The position numbers and the translations under genes were made by a program. Shown here piece by piece: positions 8,186 through 16,531 of a stretch of 58,387 nucleotides of DNA. Under the pieces are notes generated by a model. That model worked only from the letters and a program-made list of their open reading frames with translations. It was not told the origin of the DNA and searched no databases. This DNA is from Caulobacterales bacterium. Its GTDB lineage: Bacteria; Pseudomonadota; Alphaproteobacteria; Caulobacterales; Parvularculaceae. The stretch covers positions 1-58,387 of the forward strand of contig JACKIL010000014.1 in the NCBI GenBank assembly GCA_020638525.1, in the 5' to 3' direction. How positions within the stretch are numbered: the first letter of the stretch is position 1; every line of letters starts with the position of its first letter.

Positions 8186-9184
8186 TCAGGAACTGGGGTC
8201 CGGGATAAAGAGCGTGGGCGCGCGCTCGTAGCGCCGGCCCTTCATCACCTCGCGGAGCGTCGCGGGGTCGTCGAGCGCATCCTGCGCCTCCCGCATCGCG
8301 TCGCTGAAGGAAACAGACTCGTCAGCGCTTCTCCGCATTCCCGAAACGATGATGACGGAACGCTGGAACGCCGTATCTGACCCGTCGCCTGCCGCGCTCG
8401 GCGTCGGCGAATGCTGCCCAAGATCAAGGCCGAGGATGATCGGACGAGCGCAATCATCCGCATGCGCATCGAGCCAGCGCTTCGCCGCGCCCGCAGCAAG
8501 CTCCGCCCGAATTCGAGAGCGCGCAGCGTTACGCTCGGCCGGCCCTTCTTCCGAGGCCGCGCCCGCGACCGCGACCCACCCAGCCCCGCAAAGCGCGCCG
8601 CGAATGCGCCCGTCCGGATCGTTTGCCGGAAAGACGGCGTTCAGCGCGCGCCGCAATTCGCCTGAATCTTCATATCCGCCATCACGGATCAACGGGATCA
8701 TGTAAGGCCACTCATAGATTGAAGGATCGACGGCGATCTGCGGCGCGGCAGGCGGCGTTTCCTCTTCGGCGCCTGCAAGCTGCGGCTCTTCGGCCGGCGG
8801 TGCAGGCTGGGGCGTTACTGGCGCGACCACCGGCTGCGGCTCAGCGGCAGCCGTGAGGCGCGCGCAATCGAACATCGTCCAGAAGAGAACAAGGCTCACC
8901 AGAATGAGCGCGACGGGAACGATCTTCGGAAAGCCGCGGCGGCGATAGCCGTCGTCATCTTCTTCGGCGAAGAATGCGGCGATCGTGGCGAGAACGCCGA
9001 GCACAGCGGCGGCGACCGCGCCCCAGCCGGCGATGGCGCACAGGAGGCTCGCTTCGGGGTCCGTGCGCATCAAAATGGCGAGCGCGTCCTCAACGCCCAC
9101 GCTCTTCGTCTGGAACGTGAAGAACACGCCAGCCGCCAGCACCGCAATGGCGATAATGACGGCGATGATCGTACGAATGGACAT
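8186..9184 (-). CDS. Membrane protein of unknown function between rph and hrcA
   Basis: 332 residues, not recognised. There are three hydrophobic segments (about residues 4-24, 45-70 and 88-106), a Pro/Glu/Ala-rich linker (about 112-152), and a soluble C-terminal domain. That domain contains AARSRIRAELAAGAAKRWLD followed by IILGLDLGQHSPTPS and FQRSVIIVSGMR, loosely recalling the helix-strand pattern of OmpA-like domains, though I would not assign it. Topology suggests the C-terminal domain is periplasmic. It starts at 9184 and ends 70 bp before hrcA on the same strand, so it may share a transcript with hrcA-grpE. It separates rph from hrcA, which are usually direct divergent neighbours in this class. 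Confidence 0.8.
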   Translation of the reverse strand: MSIRTIIAVIIAIAVLAAGVFFTFQTKSVGVEDALAILMRTDPEASLLCAIAGWGAVAAAVLGVLATIAAFFAEEDDDGYRRRGFPKIVPVALILVSLVLFWTMFDCARLTAAAEPQPVVAPVTPQPAPPAEEPQLAGAEEETPPAAPQIAVDPSIYEWPYMIPLIRDGGYEDSGELRRALNAVFPANDPDGRIRGALCGAGWVAVAGAASEEGPAERNAARSRIRAELAAGAAKRWLDAHADDCARPIILGLDLGQHSPTPSAAGDGSDTAFQRSVIIVSGMRRSADESVSFSDAMREAQDALDDPATLREVMKGRRYERAPTLFIPDPSS

Positions 9185-9475
9185 CTTCGCTATGCCCCCC
9201 CAAGGACCCGAACACCAAACCCCGACGGCAGGCCCAGTCTAACCCCAAAAACTCCGCGAGGTGAAACGTCGCAAGAAGCGGGCCGCCCAATCTTTTCCCC
9301 GACTCCCTCGACTTTCGCGCCCGCCGCGGCTACAGCCCGCGCTGTTCATGCTCATTGGCGCATCCGCCGCCCGGTTCGTCGCATAGTGTCTGGGCGGAAG
9401 GCCCCGATCAGCGATTTTACGAGGCCGGAACCAGGTTAACGGCGCCGTCCGCTGTAATTATTCGGAGTTATCCCC

Positions 9476-10186
9476 ATGCGTCCCTCAGGCCGGTCTTTCA
9501 ACGAGTTGCGCCCGATCAGTTTCGAGGTCGGCTGCGCCAAGCATGCGGAAGGCTCCTGCTACGTGAAGTTTGGCGACACCCACGTGCTGTGCACGGCGAC
9601 CTGGGACGAGACGACGCCGGGCTGGCTCCGCGGCCAGGGCCGGGGATGGGTGACGGCTGAATACGGCATGCTGCCGCGCTCGACCAATGAACGCATGAAG
9701 CGTGAGGCCAAAGGCGGCCAGTCGGGCCGGACGCATGAAATCCAGCGCTTGATCGGGCGCTCCCTGCGCGCCGTCGTCGATCTCAAGGCGCTGGGGGAAC
9801 GCCAGATCCTCGTCGATTGCGATGTCATTCAGGCGGATGGCGGCACAAGGACCGCCGCGATCACGGGCGCCTGGATCGCGCTTGAGCAGTGCTGCCGCTG
9901 GGCGGTGCGCGACGGCGTCATCACCAAGCACCCGCTGACCGACTCCGTCGCCGCCATTTCCTGCGGGATTGTCGGCGGCGCGCCGTCACTCGACCTCGAC
10001 TACGCCGAGGACTCGACGGCGCAGACAGACGCCAACTTCGTCATCACCGGCAAGGGCGGGCTTGTCGAAGTGCAGGGCACGGCGGAAGGCGCCCCCTTCA
10101 GCGAAGAGCAGTTCCACGCCCTCCTCGCCCTCGCCAAGAACGGCTGCGAGACCCTCGCAGGGCTGCAGCGCGCAGTTTTCGCCTAG
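9476..10186 (+). CDS. rph: Ribonuclease PH
   Basis: 236 residues, full length. It is a phosphorolytic 3'-5' exoribonuclease that trims tRNA 3' ends using inorganic phosphate. Family signatures are MRPSGRSFNELRPISFEVG, the RNA-binding and active-site stretch AEYGMLPRSTNERMKREA with GRTHEIQRLIGRSLRAVVD, and VDCDVIQADGGTRTAAITGA. The ATG at 9476 has CGGAG eight bases upstream. It is divergent from the unknown membrane protein gene and the hrcA-grpE run. A near-perfect palindrome follows the stop codon. Confidence 0.97.
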   Translation: MRPSGRSFNELRPISFEVGCAKHAEGSCYVKFGDTHVLCTATWDETTPGWLRGQGRGWVTAEYGMLPRSTNERMKREAKGGQSGRTHEIQRLIGRSLRAVVDLKALGERQILVDCDVIQADGGTRTAAITGAWIALEQCCRWAVRDGVITKHPLTDSVAAISCGIVGGAPSLDLDYAEDSTAQTDANFVITGKGGLVEVQGTAEGAPFSEEQFHALLALAKNGCETLAGLQRAVFA

Positions 10187-10223
10187 GTTCAAGCCAACAT
10201 TCCTCGCCCGTCTACGGACAGCA

Positions 10224-10253
10224 TTTCGCGTTGAAGGGCCCTTCAGCGCGAAA
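10224..10253. repeat. Near-perfect 30-bp palindrome downstream of rph
   Basis: Two 15-base arms meet at GGGCCC (centre 10238/10239), with a single G-T pair as the only imperfection. No T-run follows on either strand, so it is not a standard intrinsic terminator. It could be a transcript 3'-end hairpin for rph or a protein binding site ahead of the arsR promoter. Confidence 0.6.
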
Positions 10254-10315
10254 ATCGTACGCCCAATGCCGATTTTCGCAGCGCCGCCTCTTGAAACGCC
10301 GCCCGCCGCCTCCAT

Positions 10316-10343
10316 GTCTGCAAACATCTGCAGATATGCAGAC
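10316..10343 (+). promoter_or_regulatory. Candidate operator of the ArsR-type regulator
   Basis: The motif TCTGCA occurs at 10317-10322 and 10327-10332, and its complement TGCAGA at 10337-10342. They form an outer dyad (10316-10343) and an inner palindrome ATCTGCAGAT (10326-10335). It lies 33-60 bp upstream of the regulator's ATG, where autoregulated ArsR-family repressors commonly bind. Binding itself is inference. Confidence 0.6.
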
Positions 10344-10375
10344 GAGAAGACATCATCCCAGAGGCGGAATAGCCC

Positions 10376-10735
10376 ATGCCCGACAGACGCGTTGTCGCGA
10401 AAGAGCTTGCGGAGATCTTCAAGCTCGTCTCCCACCCGGATCGCATCCGGCTCATCGAGGAACTCGCCGATGGCGAGTGCGACGTGAATACGTTGCATGA
10501 GCGCCTCGACCTGCCGGCGACGCGTGTTTCCCAGCATCTGGCGCTGTTGAGAGCTCACCGCATCGTCGAAGAGCGCCGCGAGGGAAGGCACGTTTTCTAC
10601 CATCTCACGCAGCCCGAGATCGCCGACTGGATCGTCGACGGGCTGGACGTCCTCAAAAAGTTGCTCATCAGCGACCCGAAGACAGGCAGCGCAGTCGAAA
10701 CCGTGCGCCGTCTTTGGACGCACCCGCATCATTGA
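10376..10735 (+). CDS. ArsR/SmtB-family transcriptional regulator
   Basis: 119 residues with a winged-helix fold: EIFKLVSHPDRIRLIEELAD, then the recognition helix region LPATRVSQHLALLRAHRIV and the wing EERREGRHVFYHL. Only one cysteine (in DGECDVN) is present, so the classical metal-binding CxC or the paired persulfide-sensing cysteines are absent and the signal is unknown. The start at 10376 has AGGCGGA upstream. It heads a same-strand run with a carbonic anhydrase (61 bp away) and a SulP carrier, which suggests it controls inorganic-carbon uptake. The nested palindromes just upstream are a likely autoregulatory operator. Confidence 0.92.
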   Translation: MPDRRVVAKELAEIFKLVSHPDRIRLIEELADGECDVNTLHERLDLPATRVSQHLALLRAHRIVEERREGRHVFYHLTQPEIADWIVDGLDVLKKLLISDPKTGSAVETVRRLWTHPHH

Positions 10736-10796
10736 ACGTGCAACCTGCTGAAGCAGCGAAGCGCAAATTTGGTTTTGGTCCAGGAAAGGGAGTCCG

Positions 10797-11438
10797 ATGA
10801 ATAAGATCGCCGCCGGCGTCGTGGCATTTCAAAATGAAACCTATCCGCAGAAGAAGAAGCTCTTCACCGAGCTTGCGGACGGGCAATCGCCGGAGGCTTT
10901 GTTCATCACCTGTTCGGACAGCCGTATCGACCCGAACCTCATCACGCACACTGATCCGGGTGATCTTTTCATCTGCCGCAATGCAGGCAACATCGTTCCT
11001 CCGCACACCTATCATACGGGCGCGATGACGGCTTCGATCGAATATGCGGTCGGCGCCCTCAAAGTCCCGCACATCATCGTCTGCGGTCATACAGGATGCG
11101 GCGCCATGACGGGCGCGCTCAACCCGGAAGGCCTCGGCGAGTTTCCGCATGTTCGCGAATGGCTGAACTATGCGCGCGCAGCGTGCCTCGTCGTGAAGGA
11201 GCGCCACCAGCATCTCTCGAAAGAAGAACAGCTTAATGCGCTCGTTCGCGAGAACGTTATTCTGCAGATGCAGCATCTGCGCACGCACCCTTATGTTGCT
11301 GCGCATGTCGCGACGGGCAAGACCGAAATCCACGGCTGGGTTTATGACATCGCGACAGGCGAAGTCCTCGCCTATGACGAGGCCGCGCGCGATTTCATTC
11401 CGGTCGCGGAACACTACGGCGAACTGATCGCCGACTAA
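10797..11438 (+). CDS. Beta-class carbonic anhydrase
   Basis: 213 residues. It interconverts CO2 and bicarbonate in the cytosol. The zinc ligands are Cys39 in ITCSDSRIDP and His98 and Cys101 in CGHTGCGAM; the Asp41-Arg43 dyad typical of the beta class is intact, as are CRNAGNIVPP and ASIEYAVGALKV. AAGGGAG precedes the ATG. The stop is 35 bp before a BicA-like SulP gene, so the pair would import bicarbonate and equilibrate it with CO2, probably for carboxylating enzymes or pH balance. No RuBisCO or carboxysome gene is present in the window. Confidence 0.96.
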   Translation: MNKIAAGVVAFQNETYPQKKKLFTELADGQSPEALFITCSDSRIDPNLITHTDPGDLFICRNAGNIVPPHTYHTGAMTASIEYAVGALKVPHIIVCGHTGCGAMTGALNPEGLGEFPHVREWLNYARAACLVVKERHQHLSKEEQLNALVRENVILQMQHLRTHPYVAAHVATGKTEIHGWVYDIATGEVLAYDEAARDFIPVAEHYGELIAD

Positions 11439-11473
11439 CTGACACTCACCGACAAGCACCAAAGGAAGACGCA

Positions 11474-13135
11474 ATGCAACTCGCGCTCGACAGGAAAGCC
11501 ATATTCGGAAACTTGCGCGGCGACATTATGGGCGGCGTGACCGCCGGCGTCGTCGCCCTGCCGCTCGCCCTCGCATTCGGCGAGGCCTCTGGCGCAGGCC
11601 CAATTGCGGGCCTGTGGGGCGCGATATTCGTCGGCTTCTTCGCCGCGCTTTTCGGCGGCACGGGCGCCCAGGTCTCCGGACCAACCGGTCCGATGGTCGT
11701 CGTGTTCGCCGGCATCTACGCAACTCTCGCCGACAATCCGGCGCTCGTCTTCACGGCGGTGATGCTTGCCGGCGCCCTTCAAATCCTGATGGGCGTCCTG
11801 AAACTCGGCCAATACATACGCCTTGTTCCGTATCCGGTCGTTTCCGGCTTCATGAGCGGTATCGGCGTCATCATCATCGCATTGCAGGTCTCTCGACTGT
11901 TCGGTCATGAACCAGAAGGGGGCGGCACGATTCCGGCCCTTTCTGCCATTCCAGGCGCAGTTATCGCGCCGGTTTGGTCGGCGCTTATCGTCGGCGTCAT
12001 CTCGCTCGCGATCGTGTTCCGTTGGCCGAAAGCTTGGGGGAAATACATACCGGGGGCGCTCGCCGCGCTCGTCATCGGAACACTGACGAGTCTTGTACTG
12101 CCTGGCGCGCCCGTGCTCGGCGAAATCCCGACTGGCTTGCCGGAATTGCAGATGCCGCAATTCTCGCGCGAAGCAGCGCCGCTCATCATCGAAGCTGCTG
12201 TCATCCTGGCCTTGCTTGGCTCGATCGACAGCCTCTTGACCTCTCTGGTGGCCGACAACATGACGCGCGGGCGCCACGATTCGAACCGCGAGCTGATGGG
12301 CCAAGGCATCGGCAACTCGATCGCCGGCCTTTTCGGCGCTATTCCGGGCGCTGGCGCCACGATGCGCACCGTCGTCAACATTCGCTCCGGCGGCGAAACG
12401 CGAATTTCGGGCATGACGCACGCGGTGTTGCTCCTGCTGGTCGTCGTAAGCCTCGCGCCGCTGGCTGAGAAAATTCCGCACGCTGTCCTCGCCGGCATCC
12501 TCGTCAAAGTCGGCTACGACATCATCGACTGGGGCTATCTCAAACGCGCTCATCGCGGCCCCCGCTGGGATCTCGCATTGATGGCGCTTGTTCTTGGCCT
12601 AACCGTCTTCGTCGACCTCATCACTGCAGTGGCGGCCGGCGTCGTCCTTGCTTCTCTCGCCTTCGTGAAGCAGGTCGCCGATCTGCAGATCGACTCGATC
12701 CGTTCGATCACGCCGCGCGTTCTCGATAATCCGGAAGAACAGGCGCTGCTCGACAGTCTCAAAGGCAAGGTGACGATCTTCGACTTTGGCGGCCCTTTGA
12801 GCTTCGGCGCCGCCGCCGACCTCGGCCATCATGTGCGCGAGCGCGTGAAAAAGAATTCCGAAGCGCTCATCCTCGACTTCTCGCGGGTGCCCTTCATTGA
12901 TCTATCGGCTGCGCGTGCGGTTGAAACGATTGCGAATGACGCTGCGGACGCCGGCCGCGCCGTCTACATCACCGGAATGAACGATGCGGTGCGCGCGATC
13001 CTCTCCGGGCTCGAAGCCGACCATCGCCTGCCTTCGGACGTTCACTTCGACACGCGCCTTGAAGCGCTGCGGGCGCTCGCGCGAGCGGATGACGGCGACG
13101 ACATTGGAGGAAACGCCGTTCCGCAACCGGCCTGA
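11474..13135 (+). CDS. SulP-family anion carrier with STAS domain, BicA-like (probable bicarbonate transporter)
   Basis: 553 residues. A long multi-helix membrane domain begins LRGDIMGGVTAGVVALPLAL and continues through TGAQVSGPTGPMVVV. It includes the conserved block LGSIDSLLTSLVADNMTRGR with GQGIGNSIAGLFGAIPGAGA, which I associate with cyanobacterial BicA-type Na+/HCO3- symporters. A cytoplasmic STAS domain follows (about residues 435-540: KVTIFDFGGPLSFGAA, EALILDFSRVPFIDLSAARA). The adjacent carbonic anhydrase supports bicarbonate as substrate, though sulfate or another anion cannot be excluded from sequence alone. AAGGAAG lies upstream of the ATG, and a strong terminator closes the unit. 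Confidence 0.92.
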   Translation: MQLALDRKAIFGNLRGDIMGGVTAGVVALPLALAFGEASGAGPIAGLWGAIFVGFFAALFGGTGAQVSGPTGPMVVVFAGIYATLADNPALVFTAVMLAGALQILMGVLKLGQYIRLVPYPVVSGFMSGIGVIIIALQVSRLFGHEPEGGGTIPALSAIPGAVIAPVWSALIVGVISLAIVFRWPKAWGKYIPGALAALVIGTLTSLVLPGAPVLGEIPTGLPELQMPQFSREAAPLIIEAAVILALLGSIDSLLTSLVADNMTRGRHDSNRELMGQGIGNSIAGLFGAIPGAGATMRTVVNIRSGGETRISGMTHAVLLLLVVVSLAPLAEKIPHAVLAGILVKVGYDIIDWGYLKRAHRGPRWDLALMALVLGLTVFVDLITAVAAGVVLASLAFVKQVADLQIDSIRSITPRVLDNPEEQALLDSLKGKVTIFDFGGPLSFGAAADLGHHVRERVKKNSEALILDFSRVPFIDLSAARAVETIANDAADAGRAVYITGMNDAVRAILSGLEADHRLPSDVHFDTRLEALRALARADDGDDIGGNAVPQPA

Positions 13136-13164
13136 CGCACGCTGAACACTCTATTGGTTAAAGA

Positions 13165-13199
13165 GCGCCGCCCGCGGAAACGCGGGCGGCGCCTTTTTT
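13165..13199 (+). terminator. Intrinsic terminator of the carbonic anhydrase-SulP unit
   Basis: A perfect 12-bp GC stem (GCGCCGCCCGCG, 13165-13176, with 13181-13192), a GAAA tetraloop and six T shortly after (13194-13199), 30 bp past the SulP stop. Confidence 0.95.
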
Positions 13200-13300
13200 G
13201 AAAGCTATATTGAAAGCTGTTTTGAAGCCCGCGGAGTAAAGAAGTATACATGGCGAGCGCGGCGGATCGCACTGCCCGCTGCTTGGTCTAAGAGGCCCAA

Positions 13301-14191
13301 ATGTCCGATGCCGGAAGCATTTTCGAGACAGCCAATGTTGCGGCGCCAAACGCTGCAGTGCAAAAGCATATCGTTGAAGAGCTGATTGAAGAACGCGCGA
13401 AGAAACTGCGCCAGTCAAAGCTCTGGCCGCTCTACAAATCGGTCCTTTATCCGCTGCTGCGCCAGCCCGACGCCGTGCGCATGGCCGACGACATCGCGCA
13501 TCTGCCGGGCAAGGACATCTTCGACTATATGAGCGCGCTGCTCGACATCAACACGGCTGTTTCCGGCCTTGAGCATGTGCCCGGCGAAGGCCGCGTCATC
13601 ATCGCGGCGACGCACCCGACCGGGATCGCCGACGGCATCGCCATGTATGACGCGCTAGGCCCAGTGCGGCGCGACCTTTCCTTCTTCGCGAACCGCGACG
13701 CCATCAGAGTTGCGCCGCGTCTTTCCGAAATGCTTATTCCGGTTGAATGGGTCGCCGCAAAGCGTACGCGCGAACGCTCGCGCGAAACGTTGACGAGCAC
13801 AGTGCAGGCGTTCACCGGCGAGCGCTGCATCGTCCTCTTTCCGTCAGGTCGCATCGCCTACAGGAACGCCGAAAACAGATTGACGGAGCAGCCCTGGCTC
13901 GCCTCCGTCGCTATCTTTGCACGCAAATATGATTGCCCGATCGTGCCGGCGCATGTGACTGCGCGCAACTCTTGGCTCTATTACTGGTTCTGGAAAGTGA
14001 ACACGGAGCTGCGCGACATCACGCTCTTCAACGAGCTGCTGAACAAGCGCGGGCAACGTTTCAACATCCAGTTCGGCCCGGCCGTGAGCCCAGACGATTT
14101 GCCTGCCGACCCCGCAGCCGCCGCCGAAGCGCTGCGCCGCCACGCCGCCGAGGATGTTCCCGCCGGCGCGCCATGGCGCACGCCGGCCTGA
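13301..14191 (+). CDS. PlsC-like lysophospholipid/glycerol acyltransferase family protein
   Basis: 296 residues. The acyltransferase motifs are IIAATHPTGIADG (motif I, an H-x5-D form of the catalytic His/Asp pair), FFANRDAIRVAPRL, the motif III-like IVLFPSGRIAY and a later CPIVPAHVTARN. These place it among PlsC-like enzymes that move an acyl group onto a glycerol phosphate or related acceptor at the inner membrane. The N-terminal 80 residues (EELIEERAKKLRQSKLWPLY) are outside the core domain. There is no long membrane helix, so membrane association is probably peripheral. It stands alone after the terminator and converges with the VWA gene 13 bp away. The acceptor cannot be read from sequence. 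Confidence 0.85.
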   Translation: MSDAGSIFETANVAAPNAAVQKHIVEELIEERAKKLRQSKLWPLYKSVLYPLLRQPDAVRMADDIAHLPGKDIFDYMSALLDINTAVSGLEHVPGEGRVIIAATHPTGIADGIAMYDALGPVRRDLSFFANRDAIRVAPRLSEMLIPVEWVAAKRTRERSRETLTSTVQAFTGERCIVLFPSGRIAYRNAENRLTEQPWLASVAIFARKYDCPIVPAHVTARNSWLYYWFWKVNTELRDITLFNELLNKRGQRFNIQFGPAVSPDDLPADPAAAAEALRRHAAEDVPAGAPWRTPA

Positions 14192-14204
14192 TTGAATAGT
14201 CCGC

Positions 14205-16442
14205 CTACTGCGCGACGACCTTAATGGCGCGGCGCGCCAGCAGCTTTTCATTGCCCTGAATGAAACGCAGTTCGTAATCGCCCGGCGTCGTCGGCATGCG
14301 CAGGGATGCCGGGCTGCCATTCGACGTATAGGCGTAATTGATATAGCGCAGATCATCAGAGCCCATCTCTGCGATGGCGATGTAATCGCCCGAGCCTGAC
14401 GGCGGCCCTGTGAAGGTCACCGAGATTGTTGAGCCCGCGGCGGCCTGCGCCGGAGCGGACAAGGTCGCTGTCGCGGCCGTCACCGTGATCGCCTGACGCG
14501 CAAGCACTTTCTCATTCGCCTGCACGAAGCGGATTTCGTACGTCCCCGGATCAAGCGGCATGCGGATCTTCGCCGGGCTTCCGTTCCGCGTGTAGGCGTA
14601 AGACATATACTTGTTGTCGGGCGCATCAGGCTCGGTGATCGTGATGAAGTCGCCGGAGCCGCCAGCAGGACCGGTGAACGTGACCGACACCGTTTCACCT
14701 GCTACAGCACTCGTCTTCGCGGAGACGCTCGCCGCCGCCGCATTCACCTTGATCGACTGACGCGCGAGGATTTTTGAGCCGCCCTGAATGAAGCGGATCT
14801 CATAATCGCCCGGCTCCAGCGGCATTCTGAGCTCCGCCGGGCTGCCATTCCGCGTATAGGCATAGTCATTGTATTTTTCAGCAGGCGCATCCGGCTTCGT
14901 CACCGTGATGTAGTCGCCGGATCCTGCAGGCGGACCCGAAAACTCGACTTTCACCGTATCGCCCGCGCCCGCTTCACTTGGCGCTGAGACGGCTGCTTCA
15001 GCCGCCGTAACCGTCACCTTCTGACGAGCGAGAACTTTCGTATTGTTCTGCACGAACCGGAATTCATACTCGCCCGGCTCAAGCGGCGCCCGCAACTTCG
15101 CGGGGCTGCCGAGGCGCGTATAGGCGTAGCTGAGATATGCCGTGTCCTGATCATCCGGCTTCGCGATAGTGATGTAATCGCCGGAGCCGGCAGGCGGGCC
15201 TGTGAATTCGATCGCCACCTCGGAACCAGCGACCGCCGTTTCAGGCGCCGACATCGTCGCGACCGCCGGCGTGACGAGATAGTCGATACGCGCGAGCACT
15301 TTATAGGGCTGACCCAACACATAGCGCACTTCATACTGACCCGCCGTCACCGGCAGACGCAACTCGGCGGGGTTGCCGACGCGCGTATAGGCGTATCCAT
15401 CATACGCGCTGTCCTGAGAGCCTTTCGCTGCGATCGAAATAAAGTCGCCGCGGCGATTGGGGCCAGTCCAGCGAACCTTGATCATCGCCCCCGCGACGCC
15501 AGACGCCGCAGGCTCCGCCGCAATTGTCGCAGAGACCGGAAACTCAAGGGCGATCGTCACCGTCTTCTGTGCGTTCGCCGCCAGCACCACGCCTTTGGCT
15601 TCGCCTTTTAGGCCATCCGAGGGGCGCGTGACTTCAACGTCATAGGTTCCCGGCGAAACAGTCGCGTCGACACGGCCTGCATTGTCCTGCGAGAGAACCG
15701 GCTCGCCGCCAGCGGCGGGGCGCACCGTCCAGACCAGCCCTTCATCGATGACGGGCCCGCCCTCGAGCTCCGTCGCACGCAGATAAAGATTGGTCGCCGG
15801 CGCAGCTTTCGTTTCAATGACAGTTGTTTGCAGAGCCTTGGTCAGCTCATCCGCATTCGACGCGGGAACGAAGACGCCGCCTGTATTCTCGGCGATACAG
15901 CGCAATTGCGCCTTCTCGTTTTCTTCCGAAATGTCAAACCCGATGACATGCACCGTCAGATCGGCGCCAGCTTTTTCAAGCGCGGCAGCGACGCCGCACG
16001 GGTCGGGCTCACAAGTTTCGATACCGTCGCTGATCAGAATGACGGTCGCCTTGTTCTGCGTATATTGAAGCTTTTCCGCCGCGAGCTTCACCGCGTCGGA
16101 CATCGGCGTCTTTCCCTTCGGATTGAGCTTGGCGACGGCGGCGCTGATGGCCGCGCGATCGGCGCCAAGCGGCGCAAGCTCTTCGATATCCGTGCAATCG
16201 CCCTCGCGGCGATGCCCGTAAGCGATGAGGCCGAGCTGTCTTTCCGCCGGGAAGTCGGCGATCGCTTTTCCAAGAACGCGCTTGGCGATTGTGATTTTAG
16301 CTTCGCCATTGACCTGACCCCACATGGAGCCAGAGGCGTCGAGCACGAGAATTGCGTCATCTTCTGCGCGCGCGATTCCCGTCAGAACAGCGAAAGCGGA
16401 TGCTAAGGCGATGAAAAGGCGGCTCAATTTCGGCGCGGCCAT
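14205..16442 (-). CDS. Secreted VWA-domain protein with five tandem C-terminal beta-rich modules
   Basis: 745 residues. A signal peptide (MAAPKLSRLFIALASAFAVL to about ARAE) is followed by a von Willebrand factor A domain with a complete DxSxS metal-adhesion motif (DASGSM, residues 35-40), the Thr/Asp region GKTPMSDAV and SDGIETCEPDPC. A spacer of roughly 90 residues (NLYLRATELEGGPVIDEG) precedes five copies of an 88-residue module. Secretion and multidomain architecture suggest a periplasmic or surface adhesion or assembly role, by inference. The start at 16442 has GGGGGAGA six bases upstream. The next gene upstream on this strand is an ABC ATPase, 89 bp away. I do not know a named family for the whole architecture. 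Confidence 0.88.
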   Translation of the reverse strand: MAAPKLSRLFIALASAFAVLTGIARAEDDAILVLDASGSMWGQVNGEAKITIAKRVLGKAIADFPAERQLGLIAYGHRREGDCTDIEELAPLGADRAAISAAVAKLNPKGKTPMSDAVKLAAEKLQYTQNKATVILISDGIETCEPDPCGVAAALEKAGADLTVHVIGFDISEENEKAQLRCIAENTGGVFVPASNADELTKALQTTVIETKAAPATNLYLRATELEGGPVIDEGLVWTVRPAAGGEPVLSQDNAGRVDATVSPGTYDVEVTRPSDGLKGEAKGVVLAANAQKTVTIALEFPVSATIAAEPAASGVAGAMIKVRWTGPNRRGDFISIAAKGSQDSAYDGYAYTRVGNPAELRLPVTAGQYEVRYVLGQPYKVLARIDYLVTPAVATMSAPETAVAGSEVAIEFTGPPAGSGDYITIAKPDDQDTAYLSYAYTRLGSPAKLRAPLEPGEYEFRFVQNNTKVLARQKVTVTAAEAAVSAPSEAGAGDTVKVEFSGPPAGSGDYITVTKPDAPAEKYNDYAYTRNGSPAELRMPLEPGDYEIRFIQGGSKILARQSIKVNAAAASVSAKTSAVAGETVSVTFTGPAGGSGDFITITEPDAPDNKYMSYAYTRNGSPAKIRMPLDPGTYEIRFVQANEKVLARQAITVTAATATLSAPAQAAAGSTISVTFTGPPSGSGDYIAIAEMGSDDLRYINYAYTSNGSPASLRMPTTPGDYELRFIQGNEKLLARRAIKVVAQ
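14208..15537 (-). repeat. Five tandem repeats of about 264 bp (88 residues) inside the VWA gene
   Basis: Each copy encodes the order: Ala/Val-rich strand, a GxxVxVxFTGPxxGSGDYI-type segment, a Tyr block with AYTRNGSPA, a PLEPGxYExRF-type segment and a closing LARQ strand. The AYTR-NGSPA block recurs at about 14310, 14575, 14838, 15100 and 15367. Copies 2-5 (nearest the C-terminus) are closer to each other than to the first copy, which carries RRGDFIS in place of GSGDYI. Confidence 0.85.
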
Positions 16443-16531
16443 GGCGGTCTCCCCCGTCAGCGGCGATTGGCGAATGCGCGCCACCATAGACGCGGTTCGC
16501 AAAAGAATAAAATGAACGGAAGTGCAGAATT

